Assembly (NCBI RefSeq): GCF_024834075.1
Contig: NZ_JANUXR010000001.1
Location: 1 to 64,000 of the forward strand
DNA from: Corynebacterium sp. HS2168-gen11
GTDB lineage: Bacteria > Actinomycetota > Actinomycetes > Mycobacteriales > Mycobacteriaceae
DNA length: 64,000 nucleotides
Direction of reading: 5' to 3'
In this document: positions 1 through 12,655 of the stretch, in pieces
Layout of the letters: each line of letters begins with the position of its first letter
Numbering within the stretch: the first letter of the stretch is position 1
Program-made: the position numbers and the translations under genes
Notes under the pieces: model-generated
The model's input: the letters and a program-made list of their open reading frames with translations, nothing else
Databases searched by the model: none
Told to the model about the DNA's origin: nothing

Positions 1-77
1 AAGATTTTACAAGCCAAGCAAAAACTTGCCGGCCACAATCAAAAGCACATAACAGTAAAACAATCCCAATAACACTT

Positions 78-130
78 TGAAAAAAATAAAAAGTACATTG
101 GCACACTATTGAGTTCTCAAACAACATCCA
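78..130 (-). promoter_or_regulatory. rRNA operon leader (conserved actinobacterial element)
   Basis: Read on the minus strand, this stretch carries TTTGAGAACTCAATAGTGTG, the conserved leader element found a little upstream of 16S rRNA in actinobacterial rrn operons. The sequence from here to position 1 is AT-rich leader. The 16S gene itself is not in the window and should start just left of base 1. The identification rests on recognising the motif, not on an alignment. Confidence 0.75.
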
Positions 131-254
131 CACAACCTTGCAACAATCAGCAATAAAAAACCAACTGTTGAAAACTGGTGATTATTCGTCCCGCTTGTTT
201 TCCTCTCGCCAATCTCTCTTTCGAGGGGCGCTGTCGGTCGCGGCGACTCACATA

Positions 255-283
255 AAGTTACACACCTTTGCACAACTACACAA
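255..283 (-). promoter_or_regulatory. candidate rrn promoter
   Basis: On the minus strand a -35 hexamer TTGTGT (283-278) is followed after exactly 17 bases by TAACTT (260-255), an actinobacterial TAnnnT -10 box. It lies about 130 bases upstream of the rrn leader element and points towards the rRNA operon. Other promoters may exist further upstream in 300-700. Confidence 0.45.
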
Positions 284-728
284 ATCCGCAGGTAACAACA
301 TTATTTCGTACCAACATTCACAACCACTCAACGAATGTAACTCCAATATCGTCCGAGCAACGCTTGGTTTGATGGTTATGACACACAATCACCACTGTAA
401 ATCCGCACATGCGACACATACTTCTTGACCGTTCTTCACACGAAATCTCGTGACTATTCTTGCTAGACAACCGCGTGTGTTCCCATGTATCGCTCCTACC
501 GCCCTTAATCAATGCATCATTGATCTGCTCTTCAAATTCGCATCTCCTACAACAGGCCGTAACTAAACCTTTTGAAAATCTACATTAAGCAAATGCCAAG
601 GAACCCCAGAGTTATCCAGACCGCAGATCTGCATGGTTTTGTGCACTTAAAAAATGGTGCCATCCCATATATAGAGATGACACCGAAAGAACTATGCTTC
701 AGGACATACCGTATGCCCATCAACAGAA
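284..728. other. intergenic region upstream of the rRNA operon
   Basis: No convincing gene. Short open frames here lack a ribosome binding site and have no recognisable composition. The region is rich in CACAA/ACAAC words and probably holds additional rrn promoters and the 3' end of the DUF2871 transcript. Confidence 0.4.
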
Positions 729-1142
729 TTATCCAAGTTTTTTGATTTGTTTTTTCAACACAACGAACAACAAGAACAATCCAACGGTAATGAGAATATG
801 TCCAATGCCAGAAAGTCCTGACATTATTGGGCTGAGCTTGAAGTTCGGATCTTGCACTTCCGCAACACCTTTATAGGCCATCATCGATGTCGTCCACAGA
901 ACACCTGCATTGTAGATCCAGAAAAATAGGTTAAATTGTTTATGCTCATAGACTCGCAACGTTGCACCCAACGCAAGTAAGACTAAAAAGAACAACAGGC
1001 CCAGGACCAAAAGGTGCGTATGCAAGGTGGACAAATGTGTTTCACCCGCAAAACCGAGTGTGCGTGTGTATTCACGATAAAAAACACCTGCAAGAAGTCC
1101 CAAAACCGCATAGAAGGCAGCGGCATTAAAAATTTTGTTCAT
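729..1142 (-). CDS. DUF2871 family membrane protein
   Basis: A 137-residue protein (from the ATG at 1142; a TTG four codons upstream is also in frame) with four hydrophobic segments, approximately at residues 7-25, 43-66, 72-92 and 110-130. It matches the small four-helix integral membrane family DUF2871, known from actinobacteria and Firmicutes, whose function is undetermined. A His between two hydrophobic segments (LHTHLL) and GHI in the last helix are polar positions inside the membrane part. It lies downstream of tyrS on the same strand but is separated from it by a hairpin terminator at 1207-1236, so it is probably transcribed on its own. Confidence 0.75.
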   Translation of the reverse strand: MNKIFNAAAFYAVLGLLAGVFYREYTRTLGFAGETHLSTLHTHLLVLGLLFFLVLLALGATLRVYEHKQFNLFFWIYNAGVLWTTSMMAYKGVAEVQDPNFKLSPIMSGLSGIGHILITVGLFLLFVVLKKQIKKLG

Positions 1143-1206
1143 AGAATATGACAATAGCGAAAAGCGTCGTAAAGCCTTCGATAAGACATGGCAAAGACGT
1201 CGAAAT

Positions 1207-1236
1207 CCCCTGTAACGTCCAGAAACGTTACAGGGG
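1207..1236 (-). terminator. hairpin downstream of tyrS
   Basis: A perfect 12-bp inverted repeat (CCCCTGTAACGT / ACGTTACAGGGG) with a 6-base loop lies 16 bases beyond the tyrS stop codon. There is no long T-run, which is common for actinobacterial terminators. Confidence 0.7.
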
Positions 1237-1251
1237 AAATGTTCGCGAGGG

Positions 1252-2517
1252 TTAGGCTACCGGCAGGATGCGTGCACCGGCGAAGTTCTTTTTGCCGCGA
1301 CGCAATACTAGCCAGCTACCGTGGAGCAGATCGGTTGCTGCAGGTGTCCAAGCTTCGTCTTCAATGCGTACGTTGTTGACATAAGCGCCGCCTTCTTTAA
1401 TGGTACGTCGTGCCGCACCACGAGAATCTGCAAGGCCAGCACCCAACAAAAGGTCAACAATGGTGATCTCATCAGTTGCTGTAAATTCAGCAATCTTGGT
1501 TTCGGCCAATGCGCCTTGGAGGGTGAGTTCGTCGAGTTCTTGCAGTTCAGCCTTACCAAACAGTGCTTCTGCAGCAAGTTCAACTGCGCGTGTAGCAGCC
1601 TTGCCGTGCACCAAGTTGGTCATTTCTTGAGCTAGACGACGCTGGGCTTCACGCTTGTAGGCGTGTTCTGCTACAGAAATTTCGTATTCGGCGATTTCTT
1701 CTTTGCTCAAGAAGGTAAACCAGCGCAAGTAATCGATAACCACAGAGTCGCCAGCGTTTAAGAAGTACTGGTACCAAGCGTATGGACTTGTCAGTGTTGG
1801 GTCGAGCCATAACTTGCCGCCACCGGTGGATTTACCGAATTTTTCACCGGAAGCATCGGTAACCAGTGGCACGGTCAAGGCATGCACCTTTTTCTGGTTC
1901 ATGCGGCGGTTGAGATCCACACCGGAAATAATATTGCCCCACTGATCGCCACCGCCGATTTGCAGCACACAATCGAATTCACGGTTGAGATGCACAAAAT
2001 CATATGCTTGCAGGATCATGTAGGAAAACTCGGTGTAGGAAATGCCATCATTATCAAGACGACGTTTCACAGTTTCGCGATCCAGCATGGTGTTCAGGGA
2101 AAAGTTCTTGCCGAGATCACGCAAAAACTCAACCACGCTCATCGTTCCAAGCCAGTCGGCATTATTGACCATAATGCCTTGGTCGTCAGAGTAATCGATG
2201 AACTTTTGGATTTGCGACTTGATGGATTCCACATTGGCGGCAACTTCTGCATCGCTGAGCATGGAACGCTCGCCTTGATCGCGTGGATCACCGATCATGC
2301 CAGTTACACCACCGGCAAGTGTTAATACGCGGTGACCTGCAGTTTGGAAGCGCTTTAACATCACCAGTGGCACTAAGTGTCCAGCGTGCAAAGAAGCACC
2401 AGTTGGGTCGAATCCGCAATATAACGTGATTGGGGATTCGCAAGCTTCACGGAGATCGTCAAGTTCGGTGGATTGATTAATCAATCCACGCCACGATAGT
2501 TCATCGATAATATTCAT
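1252..2517 (-). CDS. tyrS: tyrosyl-tRNA synthetase
   Basis: Charges tRNA-Tyr with tyrosine in the cytoplasm. The 421-residue protein has the class I signature HAGHL (residues 44-48, HIGH motif), the tyrosine-binding GGGDQWGN (about 188-195) and KFGKS (226-230, the KMSKS loop). A C-terminal S4 RNA-binding domain (about 355-420) follows. Length is normal for bacterial TyrRS. It is downstream of argH and the Trm112-like gene on the same strand. No T-box leader is visible. The start ATG at 2517 follows a weak purine stretch. Confidence 0.97.
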   Translation of the reverse strand: MNIIDELSWRGLINQSTELDDLREACESPITLYCGFDPTGASLHAGHLVPLVMLKRFQTAGHRVLTLAGGVTGMIGDPRDQGERSMLSDAEVAANVESIKSQIQKFIDYSDDQGIMVNNADWLGTMSVVEFLRDLGKNFSLNTMLDRETVKRRLDNDGISYTEFSYMILQAYDFVHLNREFDCVLQIGGGDQWGNIISGVDLNRRMNQKKVHALTVPLVTDASGEKFGKSTGGGKLWLDPTLTSPYAWYQYFLNAGDSVVIDYLRWFTFLSKEEIAEYEISVAEHAYKREAQRRLAQEMTNLVHGKAATRAVELAAEALFGKAELQELDELTLQGALAETKIAEFTATDEITIVDLLLGAGLADSRGAARRTIKEGGAYVNNVRIEDEAWTPAATDLLHGSWLVLRRGKKNFAGARILPVA

Positions 2518-2604
2518 AATATTTGGTGTTCTTTCTGCTCACACTAGCAAAACGTATCTGACTGGACTGCTCCCCTGACAGGAGCGGATGGTGGTATCAG
2601 TCGC

Positions 2605-2781
2605 TTAGTTCGCAGGCCATGGCGTAGCTTCATCGACAAGCATGACTGGGATACCGTCGTCGATACGATAGGCAATACCAAGACGTGGATTGACTAACAC
2701 TTGTTCTGTTTCGAGATATTCCAGTGGACCTTTATCTTGCGGGCACACCAGAATTTCGAGTAACTGGGGATCAATATGCAT
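2605..2781 (-). CDS. Trm112-like (UPF0434) zinc-ribbon protein
   Basis: A 58-residue protein starting at the ATG at 2781 (a GTG two codons earlier is possible). It begins MHIDPQLLEILVCPQDKGPL, the typical opening of the Trm112/YcaR family, and ends with a short beta-rich Trm112 core containing the conserved DGIPVML stretch. Eukaryotic and archaeal Trm112 activates methyltransferases; the bacterial role is not settled. Only one Cys is present (in LVCPQD), so this member does not retain a full zinc-binding set. It lies between argH and tyrS on the same strand and may be co-transcribed with them. Confidence 0.85.
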   Translation of the reverse strand: MHIDPQLLEILVCPQDKGPLEYLETEQVLVNPRLGIAYRIDDGIPVMLVDEATPWPAN

Positions 2782-2863
2782 AACCACTTACTGTACCGTT
2801 TCTTCGGAGTTGTTCAATACTACGCCACTGTTGAGCGCTGCAATCAGTACAAATCCCATCTTC

Positions 2864-4312
<1,449 letters not shown>

Positions 4313-4411
4313 TTACTTCCTCAAAGTATGGCGTAGCACTGTGTACGCCAAAACCATTCATATATATGATGAACTGTTAAGAACTGCCCTGCTCCACAGT
4401 TCATGTTTGTT

Positions 4412-4422
4412 GCTTGACGACG
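4412..4422 (+). repeat. dispersed word GCTTGACGACG, copy 2
   Basis: Exact copy in the argG-argH intergenic region, extended to TTGCTTGACGACGCTGCG. Confidence 0.7.
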
Positions 4423-4534
4423 CTGCGTGTGTCGCACCGCCGCATGTCGCGCCGGGGATTGGTCACGAGATCTTGAGAGTTGAAAAGGCCTAGAACGATG
4501 ATTTCCATAATCCACCCAGGCCTTTGCGTATCAA

Positions 4535-4558
4535 AAATCAAGGTTTAATACTTGATAT
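4535..4558 (-). terminator. candidate terminator downstream of argG
   Basis: On the minus strand ATCAAG and CTTGAT flank an 8-base loop and are followed by TTTTT, immediately after the argG stop. The stem is only 6 bp. A second, longer-range repeat (AAAGGCCT 4484-4491 with AGGCCTTT 4518-4525) lies just beyond it. Confidence 0.45.
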
Positions 4559-4559
4559 T

Positions 4560-5756
4560 TTAAGCTTCACGATCACGGCGATTAGCGATCTTTGACGATA
4601 AACCGTGCAGCTCAACAAAGCCCTTCGCCAAGGTCTGATCGAAGGTGTCACCGGTATCGTAGGTTGCCAGGTTGAAGTCATACAAAGACTTCTCGGAACG
4701 ACGGCCATTAACAACGCAAGAACCAGCATGCAACACCATGCGGATATCGCCAGTGACATTTTCTTGAGTTGATTCGATAAACGCATCCAAGGAACGCTTT
4801 AATGGGCCATACCACAAACCGTCATACACTTCTTCCGACCAACGTGCGTCAATCAAACGCTTATAACGAGCCAGTTCACGCTCAACGGTCACATCTTCTA
4901 AGGCTTCGTGAGCTTTGATTAAGGCGATTGCACCTGGAGCTTCATACACTTCACGCGATTTAATACCAACCAGGCGATCTTCAACCATGTCCAATCGGCC
5001 CACACCTTGTGCACCGGCACGTCGGTTCATTTCTTCAATAGCTTCCAAAACAGTTACTGGCTTGCCATCGATTGCAACTGGTACGCCAGACTTGAAGGAA
5101 ATAATGACCTCATCTGGTGCATTACCCAAGCTTGGATCCTCGGTATATGCGTAGAGATCCTTTGTTGGTGGATTCCACAGATCTTCCAAGAAACCAGTTT
5201 CAATTGCACGGCCCCAAACATTTTGGTCAATGGAGAATGGGGATTTCTTCGACTGCTCAATTGGCAGATTGATTTCTTCTGCGAACGCAATTGCCTTATC
5301 TCGGGTCCAGGCATAATCACGTGCTGGTGCAATGATTTCGAGTTCTGGTGCGAGGGAACGGAAACCTACTTCAAAGCGAACTTGATCGTTGCCTTTACCA
5401 GTGCAACCATGAGAAACATGTGTGCCGCCGTAGGTTTTGGCTGCTTCAACCAAGTGCTTGACAATCAATGGGCGGGAAATAGCAGACAGCAGTGGGTACT
5501 GTTTCATGTACATGCCGTTTGCCTTGATCGTCGGCAAGCAGTATTGCTCTGCGAACTCGTCTTTGGCATCAATGACAACAGACTCAACTGCGCCGCAGTC
5601 AAGGGCACGCTGGCGTACAGACTCCATGTCTTCGCCGCCTTGACCTAAATCAAGAGAGACAGCAACGACTTCCCCACCGGTCATTTTTGCCAAATATGGG
5701 ATTGCAACTGAGGTATCAAGGCCACCAGAATAGGCCAAAACGACGCGATTTGTCAT
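4560..5756 (-). CDS. argG: argininosuccinate synthase
   Basis: Condenses citrulline and aspartate to argininosuccinate using ATP. It has the N-type ATP pyrophosphatase P-loop AYSGGLDTS (residues 7-15 from this start) and the later conserved [20 protein letters not shown] region. I chose the second ATG (5756) because AAGGAG lies 10 bases before it; the upstream in-frame ATG at 5765 is only one base from the same AAGGAG. From this start the protein is 398 residues, the usual length. argR lies about 215 bases upstream, so argG may have its own promoter there. Confidence 0.97.
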   Translation of the reverse strand: MTNRVVLAYSGGLDTSVAIPYLAKMTGGEVVAVSLDLGQGGEDMESVRQRALDCGAVESVVIDAKDEFAEQYCLPTIKANGMYMKQYPLLSAISRPLIVKHLVEAAKTYGGTHVSHGCTGKGNDQVRFEVGFRSLAPELEIIAPARDYAWTRDKAIAFAEEINLPIEQSKKSPFSIDQNVWGRAIETGFLEDLWNPPTKDLYAYTEDPSLGNAPDEVIISFKSGVPVAIDGKPVTVLEAIEEMNRRAGAQGVGRLDMVEDRLVGIKSREVYEAPGAIALIKAHEALEDVTVERELARYKRLIDARWSEEVYDGLWYGPLKRSLDAFIESTQENVTGDIRMVLHAGSCVVNGRRSEKSLYDFNLATYDTGDTFDQTLAKGFVELHGLSSKIANRRDREA

Positions 5757-5970
5757 GGTGCACATGCTCCTTATGAAAATTATGCAGCAGGATTCCTGCT
5801 CAGAATATTTGTACTGCCAACTTGGTTGACGAAGAATGGATTCTTGAGTCTCTGGTTCATTGAAACTGCTTGCGTTTCATCATCAATGCTGTTCTCTATA
5901 GAAATCTAAGGATTGACGTCACATTGCAATATGAAAGAATCGAGACTCATGACCGAGGTGAAAATATTGA

Positions 5971-6450
5971 TTATCGATTGCTCAGGATCGTTGCAAGATC
6001 TTTACCCGTTAGTGGATCGCGCGCAAGTACGAATACGGTATCATCGCCTGCGATGGTGCCAACGATCTCATCCATTCCTACGCGATCTATAAAACTTGCC
6101 AAAAATGCAGCCGCACCAGGCGGAGTACGCAAAACTGCAATATTGCCAGAATGATCGGAAGACACTAGGAGATCATCTAACATTTTCCGCAGTTTTTCAC
6201 GTGTACCTGCAGTTGTTGGCACAGATGGCTCATCTGCACCACAGACTGAATAAAATGCACGGCCGTTTTCTGGTCGAACCTTTTTTGCACCTAGTTCGTC
6301 GAGATCTCGTGAGAGTGTACCTTGCGTGATCTCAACTCCTCGATCTTTAAGCAATTCAGATAGTTGTATTTGGCTTGAAACCAAATTTTGTTCCAGAAGG
6401 TCCAGGATCAGCGCTTGTCGAACTGTTCGTGTAATAGGTGCATTACTCAC
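5971..6450 (-). CDS. argR: arginine repressor ArgR
   Basis: Hexameric arginine-dependent transcription factor. The 159-residue protein has an N-terminal winged helix ([23 protein letters not shown]..., then [16 protein letters not shown]) and a C-terminal arginine-binding/oligomerisation domain with [15 protein letters not shown]. The GTG start at 6450 is preceded by AAGGAG at 12 bases spacing, which overlaps the end of argF. It is the second gene of argF-argR with a 16-base gap and is expected to autoregulate the arg genes. Confidence 0.95.
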   Translation of the reverse strand: MSNAPITRTVRQALILDLLEQNLVSSQIQLSELLKDRGVEITQGTLSRDLDELGAKKVRPENGRAFYSVCGADEPSVPTTAGTREKLRKMLDDLLVSSDHSGNIAVLRTPPGAAAFLASFIDRVGMDEIVGTIAGDDTVFVLARDPLTGKDLATILSNR

Positions 6451-6466
6451 GTGCGGTCGATACTCC

Positions 6467-7453
6467 TTAATTCAATGAGAGTTGACTTGGCTGGTGATTG
6501 AGTAACCAGGTCAAAAGTGCTTTTTGGACATGAAGGCGATTCTCAGCTTCATCAAAGACGACAGATTGTGGACCATCAATGACATCAGCTGTAACTTCGT
6601 TACCACGATAAGCAGGTAGACAATGCATAAAGATAGCATTTTTATTAGCCATTTGCATAGTTTCTGCACTAATTTGATACGGCAAGAACGGTGTTCGTCG
6701 ATCTAAACCGTCCGTTTCCATCCCCATTGACACCCACGTATCAGTCATTACAACGTCTGCACCTGCAACTTCTTGAATATTATCAGTGACTGTTACCGTT
6801 GCCCCCGTGAGTTCGGCTCGTTGTCGGGCACGTGAAATAAATTCCAAACGGGGTTGAAATTCTTTCGGTGACACAATGGAAATATTCACACCGGCAGTCG
6901 CAAATCCCAACATGTAGGAATTCGCCATATTATTACTACCATCACCTAAATAGACAGCTCGTAACCCCTTGATACCATCAGGCGTGCCATCTTTACTTAG
7001 CTTTTCGACGATTGTCAGCAAATCCGCCAGGATCTGACAAGGATGAAAATCATCGCACAGCGCATTAACAATTGGCACTCGCGAAGTTTTCGCCATTTCC
7101 CACAAATTTTGATGAGCACTGGTACGCCACACGATCGTGGCGACCATTCGCGACAATACTGCTGCAGTATCTGCAAACGACTCGCCTTTACCCATCTGAG
7201 TTTTTGCAGTTTCGACAATAATTGGATGCCCTCCTAGCTGCGCAATACCTGCATCAAACGAGAATCGTGTACGAGTGGATGGCTTATCAAATAACACTGC
7301 TACCGATAATGGGCCAGCATATGGCTGGTAGTATGAGGGCTTATCCTTCATTGCTAATGCCAGAGTAAGCACTTCTGCTTGTTCATGTGGACTTAAATGA
7401 TCATCTGCTAAAAAGTGTCGCACTTGATCCACAATAGGATTAATAATATCCAT
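6467..7453 (-). CDS. argF: ornithine carbamoyltransferase
   Basis: Makes citrulline from ornithine and carbamoyl phosphate. The 328-residue protein shows the carbamoyl-phosphate motif STRTRFSF, the HQNLWE/HPCQ region ([11 protein letters not shown]) and the ornithine/HCLPA motif (HCLPAYRG). AAAGGAG lies about 10 bases before the ATG. In most corynebacteria argF follows argCJBD, but here the gene directly upstream across 455 bases is pheT, so argF is the first gene of this cluster. Confidence 0.96.
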   Translation of the reverse strand: MDIINPIVDQVRHFLADDHLSPHEQAEVLTLALAMKDKPSYYQPYAGPLSVAVLFDKPSTRTRFSFDAGIAQLGGHPIIVETAKTQMGKGESFADTAAVLSRMVATIVWRTSAHQNLWEMAKTSRVPIVNALCDDFHPCQILADLLTIVEKLSKDGTPDGIKGLRAVYLGDGSNNMANSYMLGFATAGVNISIVSPKEFQPRLEFISRARQRAELTGATVTVTDNIQEVAGADVVMTDTWVSMGMETDGLDRRTPFLPYQISAETMQMANKNAIFMHCLPAYRGNEVTADVIDGPQSVVFDEAENRLHVQKALLTWLLNHQPSQLSLN

Positions 7454-7908
7454 ATAAAAGTCACTCCTTTAGGCCACATTGCGCCTTTGATACAGCCACG
7501 ACAAGATCGCAATTCCTGCACGTATGCCTATATATTTCAAATAAAATTAAGAAACCCTAGTGTAACACAATTTTAATAATATATGTGGAGATTCGCATAA
7601 TTTTATTGTTCCGCGAGTGCATAGCGACCGATTAGATTTATCGCGACTGCTAAAGTGCTGCACTATGACGACTCCACCACACGCGTATGACCGCTGCATC
7701 ACTGTGCAAGTACCCACACAACTATCACAGGATTGCACAAACAACGAATATGATGCACCATCGTCTAGACCATGCTGATTCGTATTTCCCTCTTGTAAAT
7801 CACTACGGTTCATGCGCTTTTGGGCAATACCTATACAAAAACGCCACTAAACACATACCTTTCGGCAGGTTCAGTGGCGCAATCGTATGATTCTTACAGC
7901 ACAAGCAT
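7454..7908. other. gene-free gap where argCJBD would be expected
   Basis: No recognisable gene or remnant. It holds the argF upstream region (AT-rich at 7540-7620, with a possible TACACT -10 box on the minus strand) and the pheT terminator at its right end. Short open frames here are of random composition. Confidence 0.6.
7836..7880 (-). terminator. terminator of pheST
   Basis: On the minus strand CGCCACT and AGTGGCG pair around a 24-base loop and are followed by TTTTTG, 29 bases after the pheT stop codon. Confidence 0.75.
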
Positions 7909-10401
7909 TTAGCCGCGCATCTCCGCGTTGAAACGTTCACGCGCTAATTCAACAGCACGCAAACGTCCGACTGAGCATTCGTCATCGGTCAGCGTACGAT
8001 CTTGCGCGCGGAATGTTAATGCGAAAGCCAATGACTTGCGGTTTTCGCCCAACGCCTCAGAGCGATATATATCGAATAGTTCAACTTTTTCTAAAAGTGA
8101 ACCTGCTGCTTCAATAATCACCTGGCGAACGGCTTCTGCTGGAACTTCCTCATCCACAACTAATGCAAGGTCTTGCTTCAACGTTGGGAATGCTGAAAGC
8201 ACCGGTGCCGGCAGTACTTCGGTAACTGGTAATGCTGAAACATTCAATTCCATTGCACAGGTACGCTTTGGCAAACCAAGACGCTCAACTACCTGTGGAT
8301 GCAATTCGCCAGCGTAGCCAACAACTTCACCATCAACGAGCAATTCCGCGCAACGACCTGGATGCCATGGCAAGACTTCTGCATTCCGCAATTCAAGCTC
8401 AACACCCGCTGCACGTGCAACAATCTTGGCAGATTCAAGAGCATCGGCATAGGTGTATCCGCGACCACTGCCCCATGGGCCAGCAAATTCAAATGCACCC
8501 ACGCCAACAGTTGCGACATGCAGTGGCTGATATGGCAGTGAATCCAAAAGCTGCTGGACTTCATCAGCTGCTGGACGTTGTTTTACATCAAGCATTGGTG
8601 AGGTTCCATCACCACGAACGAAGCTGACTTGCTGCTGGCCAAATAAATACAGATCTTGCAATCCACGAGCAACATTGCGAGTCAATGCCTCAAGCATTGA
8701 TGGCAACAACGTGGTTCCCAACACTGCGTAGTCTGCATCCAATGGGTTTTGCACAGTCACCGCATTGCGTCGTGGATCATCAGCATCAAGATCCCAAGTA
8801 TCGAAAGTATCTTGGCGGATAAATGGTGTTGGCAAAATTTCAACATAGCCGTTGTACGCAAGTGCATGGCCAATAGCGCGACGACGCTTTTGTTGTGGAG
8901 TCAAACCGCGACCGACAGGTGCAGATGGCACGATAGAAGGAATATCTTGGAGGCCTTCCAGGCGCAAGATTTCTTCAACCAAATCGCACTCTTCGCCTAA
9001 GTCAGGACGCCAGGTTGGTGGTGTGACCTGCAAAAGCTCATCGTTGACGTGAACCGCGCATCCAACTTCTTCCAAGCGGCCGATCACTGTTTCACGGGAA
9101 TATTCCACACCGGCAATTGCGGCTGGACGATTCACATCCATTTCGATTACAGGCATCGTTGGAATCTCACCGACAAGGCTACGAGCAGCATCAATATTGC
9201 CGCCGGCGATCTCGGAAAGCAAGGCGCATGCCATGTCGAGGGCAACTTCTACCAATGCTGGATCAACACCGCGCTCGAAGCGTCGTGAAGCTTCAGAGCT
9301 GAGCTTATGACGACGCGAGGTGCGTGCAGTTGTGATTTGATCCCAGTTTGCTGCTTCAAAATACACATTCGTGGTTGAATCAGAAACTTCCGAGGTGGTA
9401 CCACCCATGACGCCAGCAAGTGATTGAATGCCAGCATCGTCGCAGATCACAACGTCTTCGCTATCAAGGGTACGTTTGACGTGATCAAGGGTTTCAAATG
9501 CTTCGCCCTGTTGAGCACAACGAACAACCAGGTTACCGGTGATCTTGTCGGCATCAAATGCGTGCATTGGTTGGCCAAGCAGCAACATGACGTAATTTGT
9601 AATATCGGTTGGAACATTGACCAAACGCTGTCCTGAAAGGAGCAATTCACGCGCAATCCACCAAGGCGTCTTGGCAGTTGGATCGATATTGGTAACCTTT
9701 CGCAATCCAAAGCGGCGTGCCTTGGTGTCAGCATCTAGACGGATTGACAACAGCTCGCCTGCTGGTGCAGGGACTGAGTCATAGGTAGCTTCTGCAGGAT
9801 CAGCAAAGTTCAGTTTGAACGCCGAAGCCAACTCACGAGTCAAACCACGAGCCGATAATGCGTATCCACGATCTGGGGTGATATTGACATCAAAAACGGT
9901 GTCTTCCAAGCCCAACGCTGGACGTGCATCGGAACCAATCTCGCCAAGGGATGGATCGATCGTCAAAATACCTTCAGACTTTTCCACCAGCCCGAGTTCT
10001 GCAGCAGAACACATCATGCCGGCAGACATACGCCCATAGGTTTCCCGTGCCGCAATTTGGAAATTTCTCGGTAATACTGCACCTGGCAAGGAAACCACGA
10101 CTGTCGAACCGACTTCGAAGTTTCGGGCACCACAGACAATAGATTGCAATTCGCCAGTGCCATTTGCGTGGCCGACGTTGACCATGCAGTGGCGAATCGG
10201 CTTCTTAAATCCGGTGAGTTCTTCAATAGATTCAACTCGACCAATTACCAGTGGACCCGTGGTCTCAGGGATTGGAGCATAACCTTCAGTTTCAAAACCA
10301 ACGCGCACATAGGCAGCATCAAGTTCTGCTGCATTCACACCAGCAAAGGATGGGTTAGCCTGCTGAAGGAGATTCGTTACCCAACTTTGTGAAATAAGCA
10401 T
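7909..10401 (-). CDS. pheT: phenylalanyl-tRNA synthetase beta chain
   Basis: Beta subunit of the alpha2-beta2 PheRS. The 830-residue protein has the expected order: N-terminal tRNA-binding EMAP-like domain (about 45-160, with VVSLPGAVLP), B3/B4 editing domain, B5 domain (about 405-475), the catalytic-like module, and a C-terminal FDX-ACB anticodon-binding domain (about 738-830, beginning SAFPTLKQDLALVVDE). It follows pheS by 17 bases and is the last gene of the operon. Confidence 0.97.
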   Translation of the reverse strand: MLISQSWVTNLLQQANPSFAGVNAAELDAAYVRVGFETEGYAPIPETTGPLVIGRVESIEELTGFKKPIRHCMVNVGHANGTGELQSIVCGARNFEVGSTVVVSLPGAVLPRNFQIAARETYGRMSAGMMCSAAELGLVEKSEGILTIDPSLGEIGSDARPALGLEDTVFDVNITPDRGYALSARGLTRELASAFKLNFADPAEATYDSVPAPAGELLSIRLDADTKARRFGLRKVTNIDPTAKTPWWIARELLLSGQRLVNVPTDITNYVMLLLGQPMHAFDADKITGNLVVRCAQQGEAFETLDHVKRTLDSEDVVICDDAGIQSLAGVMGGTTSEVSDSTTNVYFEAANWDQITTARTSRRHKLSSEASRRFERGVDPALVEVALDMACALLSEIAGGNIDAARSLVGEIPTMPVIEMDVNRPAAIAGVEYSRETVIGRLEEVGCAVHVNDELLQVTPPTWRPDLGEECDLVEEILRLEGLQDIPSIVPSAPVGRGLTPQQKRRRAIGHALAYNGYVEILPTPFIRQDTFDTWDLDADDPRRNAVTVQNPLDADYAVLGTTLLPSMLEALTRNVARGLQDLYLFGQQQVSFVRGDGTSPMLDVKQRPAADEVQQLLDSLPYQPLHVATVGVGAFEFAGPWGSGRGYTYADALESAKIVARAAGVELELRNAEVLPWHPGRCAELLVDGEVVGYAGELHPQVVERLGLPKRTCAMELNVSALPVTEVLPAPVLSAFPTLKQDLALVVDEEVPAEAVRQVIIEAAGSLLEKVELFDIYRSEALGENRKSLAFALTFRAQDRTLTDDECSVGRLRAVELARERFNAEMRG

Positions 10402-10418
10402 CTAAATTCTTCTCCTTC

Positions 10419-11465
<1,047 letters not shown>

Positions 11466-11600
11466 TCACAGCCAGTGTTCGTATAGTATTAACCCCTCCA
11501 TACTAGCGCACTGCATTGCCGCGCCAAATGAATCCCACACTCAAACTCCATCACGCTTGTCGTCAGCGCGCTAGTTTCGCTGATCTGATTACTGTTTTAA

Positions 11601-11624
11601 CGTCGTCAAGCTGCTTTGACGACG
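11601..11624. repeat. dispersed word copy 3 with inverted near-copy (hairpin)
   Basis: CGTCGTCAAGC (11601-11611), an exact copy of the dispersed word in minus orientation, is followed at once by GCTTTGACGACG (11613-11624), an inverted copy with one extra T. Together they can fold into a hairpin with roughly 9-10 paired bases. It lies 46 bases downstream of the stop of the minus-strand SpoU methyltransferase gene and could act as its terminator. Confidence 0.65.
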
Positions 11625-11669
11625 AAGTTGTGCACATGCGCGTAAATATTTTTATGCATTCGATTGGAG

Positions 11670-12482
11670 TCAGTCGCGATGTAATGCTTTTGCCGATTCA
11701 TACAGACAAATCGAGGCAGCGGTTGCCAAATTCAACGATTCTGCACGGCCACGAATCGGAATCCGCACACGATGGTCTGCTGCAGCAAGTAGTTCTGCAC
11801 CCAATCCATGTGCTTCGTTACCAAATAACCAAGCGGTCGGTTGTTGCAAAAGTTCATCGGCTTCATCGAGATTCACTTCGCCATCGGCGGCGGTGGCAAG
11901 AATTTGCAAACCAGAGGCACGAAGTTGACCAAGCACATCTTGAATATTGGTTTCTCGTGCAACTGGTAGATGGAATAACGAACCTGCCGAAGAGCGCACT
12001 GCCTTATTTGCTTGCGGATCAACCGTTTCACCTGCAAAGACTACCGCGTCGGCACCGACTGCATCAGAAACTCGAATGAGCGTACCCGCATTGCCAGGAT
12101 CGTTGGTTTCAACCGGCACGCTTACTAGCTGCGGTGTACCATGCAGGGCTTTACCGACCGACCATAAAACTGGCGTACACACTGCGAAAATACCCGTTGA
12201 ATGCACAGTGTCACTTAAATGCTTTGCGGCTTTTTCAGTAATGGGATGAACATAAACCCCCATATAACCAGCGGTTTGCAGAATTTCGGCAAATCGGGCT
12301 GCTGCAGCTTCCGTGACAAACACGTCAGTTGCTGCACCAGTCGCTACCGCTGCTTCAACGGAGTTTTCACCTTCGACAAGAAACGCTTTGAGTTTCCGTC
12401 GCGCTGCGCTGCGATGCAATTTCGCTGCATTCACAATTCGAGGAGTACGTTCAGTAAACGCTAAAGCAAAGTCGAGATTCAT
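11670..12482 (-). CDS. SpoU/TrmH-family RNA 2'-O-methyltransferase
   Basis: A 270-residue SAM-dependent RNA ribose methyltransferase. It has an N-terminal substrate-binding domain (RKLKAFLVEGENSVEAAV) and the C-terminal trefoil-knot SPOUT domain. SPOUT motifs seen are NDPGNAGTLIRVSDAVGAD (motif 1), LFGNEAHGLG (motif 2) and RIPIRGRAESLNLATAASICLYE (motif 3), with the conserved Arg, Asn and Glu present. The position upstream of pheS is where actinobacteria carry the gene often named tsnR. The exact target nucleotide cannot be read from the sequence. Confidence 0.9.
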   Translation of the reverse strand: MNLDFALAFTERTPRIVNAAKLHRSAARRKLKAFLVEGENSVEAAVATGAATDVFVTEAAAARFAEILQTAGYMGVYVHPITEKAAKHLSDTVHSTGIFAVCTPVLWSVGKALHGTPQLVSVPVETNDPGNAGTLIRVSDAVGADAVVFAGETVDPQANKAVRSSAGSLFHLPVARETNIQDVLGQLRASGLQILATAADGEVNLDEADELLQQPTAWLFGNEAHGLGAELLAAADHRVRIPIRGRAESLNLATAASICLYESAKALHRD

Positions 12483-12655
12483 TCGTCAAAGTTTATCACT
12501 GATTACTGATAGAGATGCAGCCTAACCGAATATATGAAATACGGAGTGTGACTGGTCGAGGTGTGCAGTTGCTACGTGCTCAAACATCCAACACTGCCTT
12601 ATATGAAATACCGCTGATATATGCAGGTTCTCCCCCTGCTATAGGGCATATACAC

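Noticed and set aside
5007-5648. 213-residue open frame antisense to argG
   Set aside because: Cys/Trp-rich random composition, entirely inside argG.
6180-6200. TTTTTCACGTG sequence considered as a ParB parS site
   Set aside because: Only a half match to TGTTTCACGTGAAACA and inside argR.
7547-7813. Short frame in the pheT-argF gap considered as an argC or argD remnant
   Set aside because: No residue pattern of any Arg enzyme; looks random.
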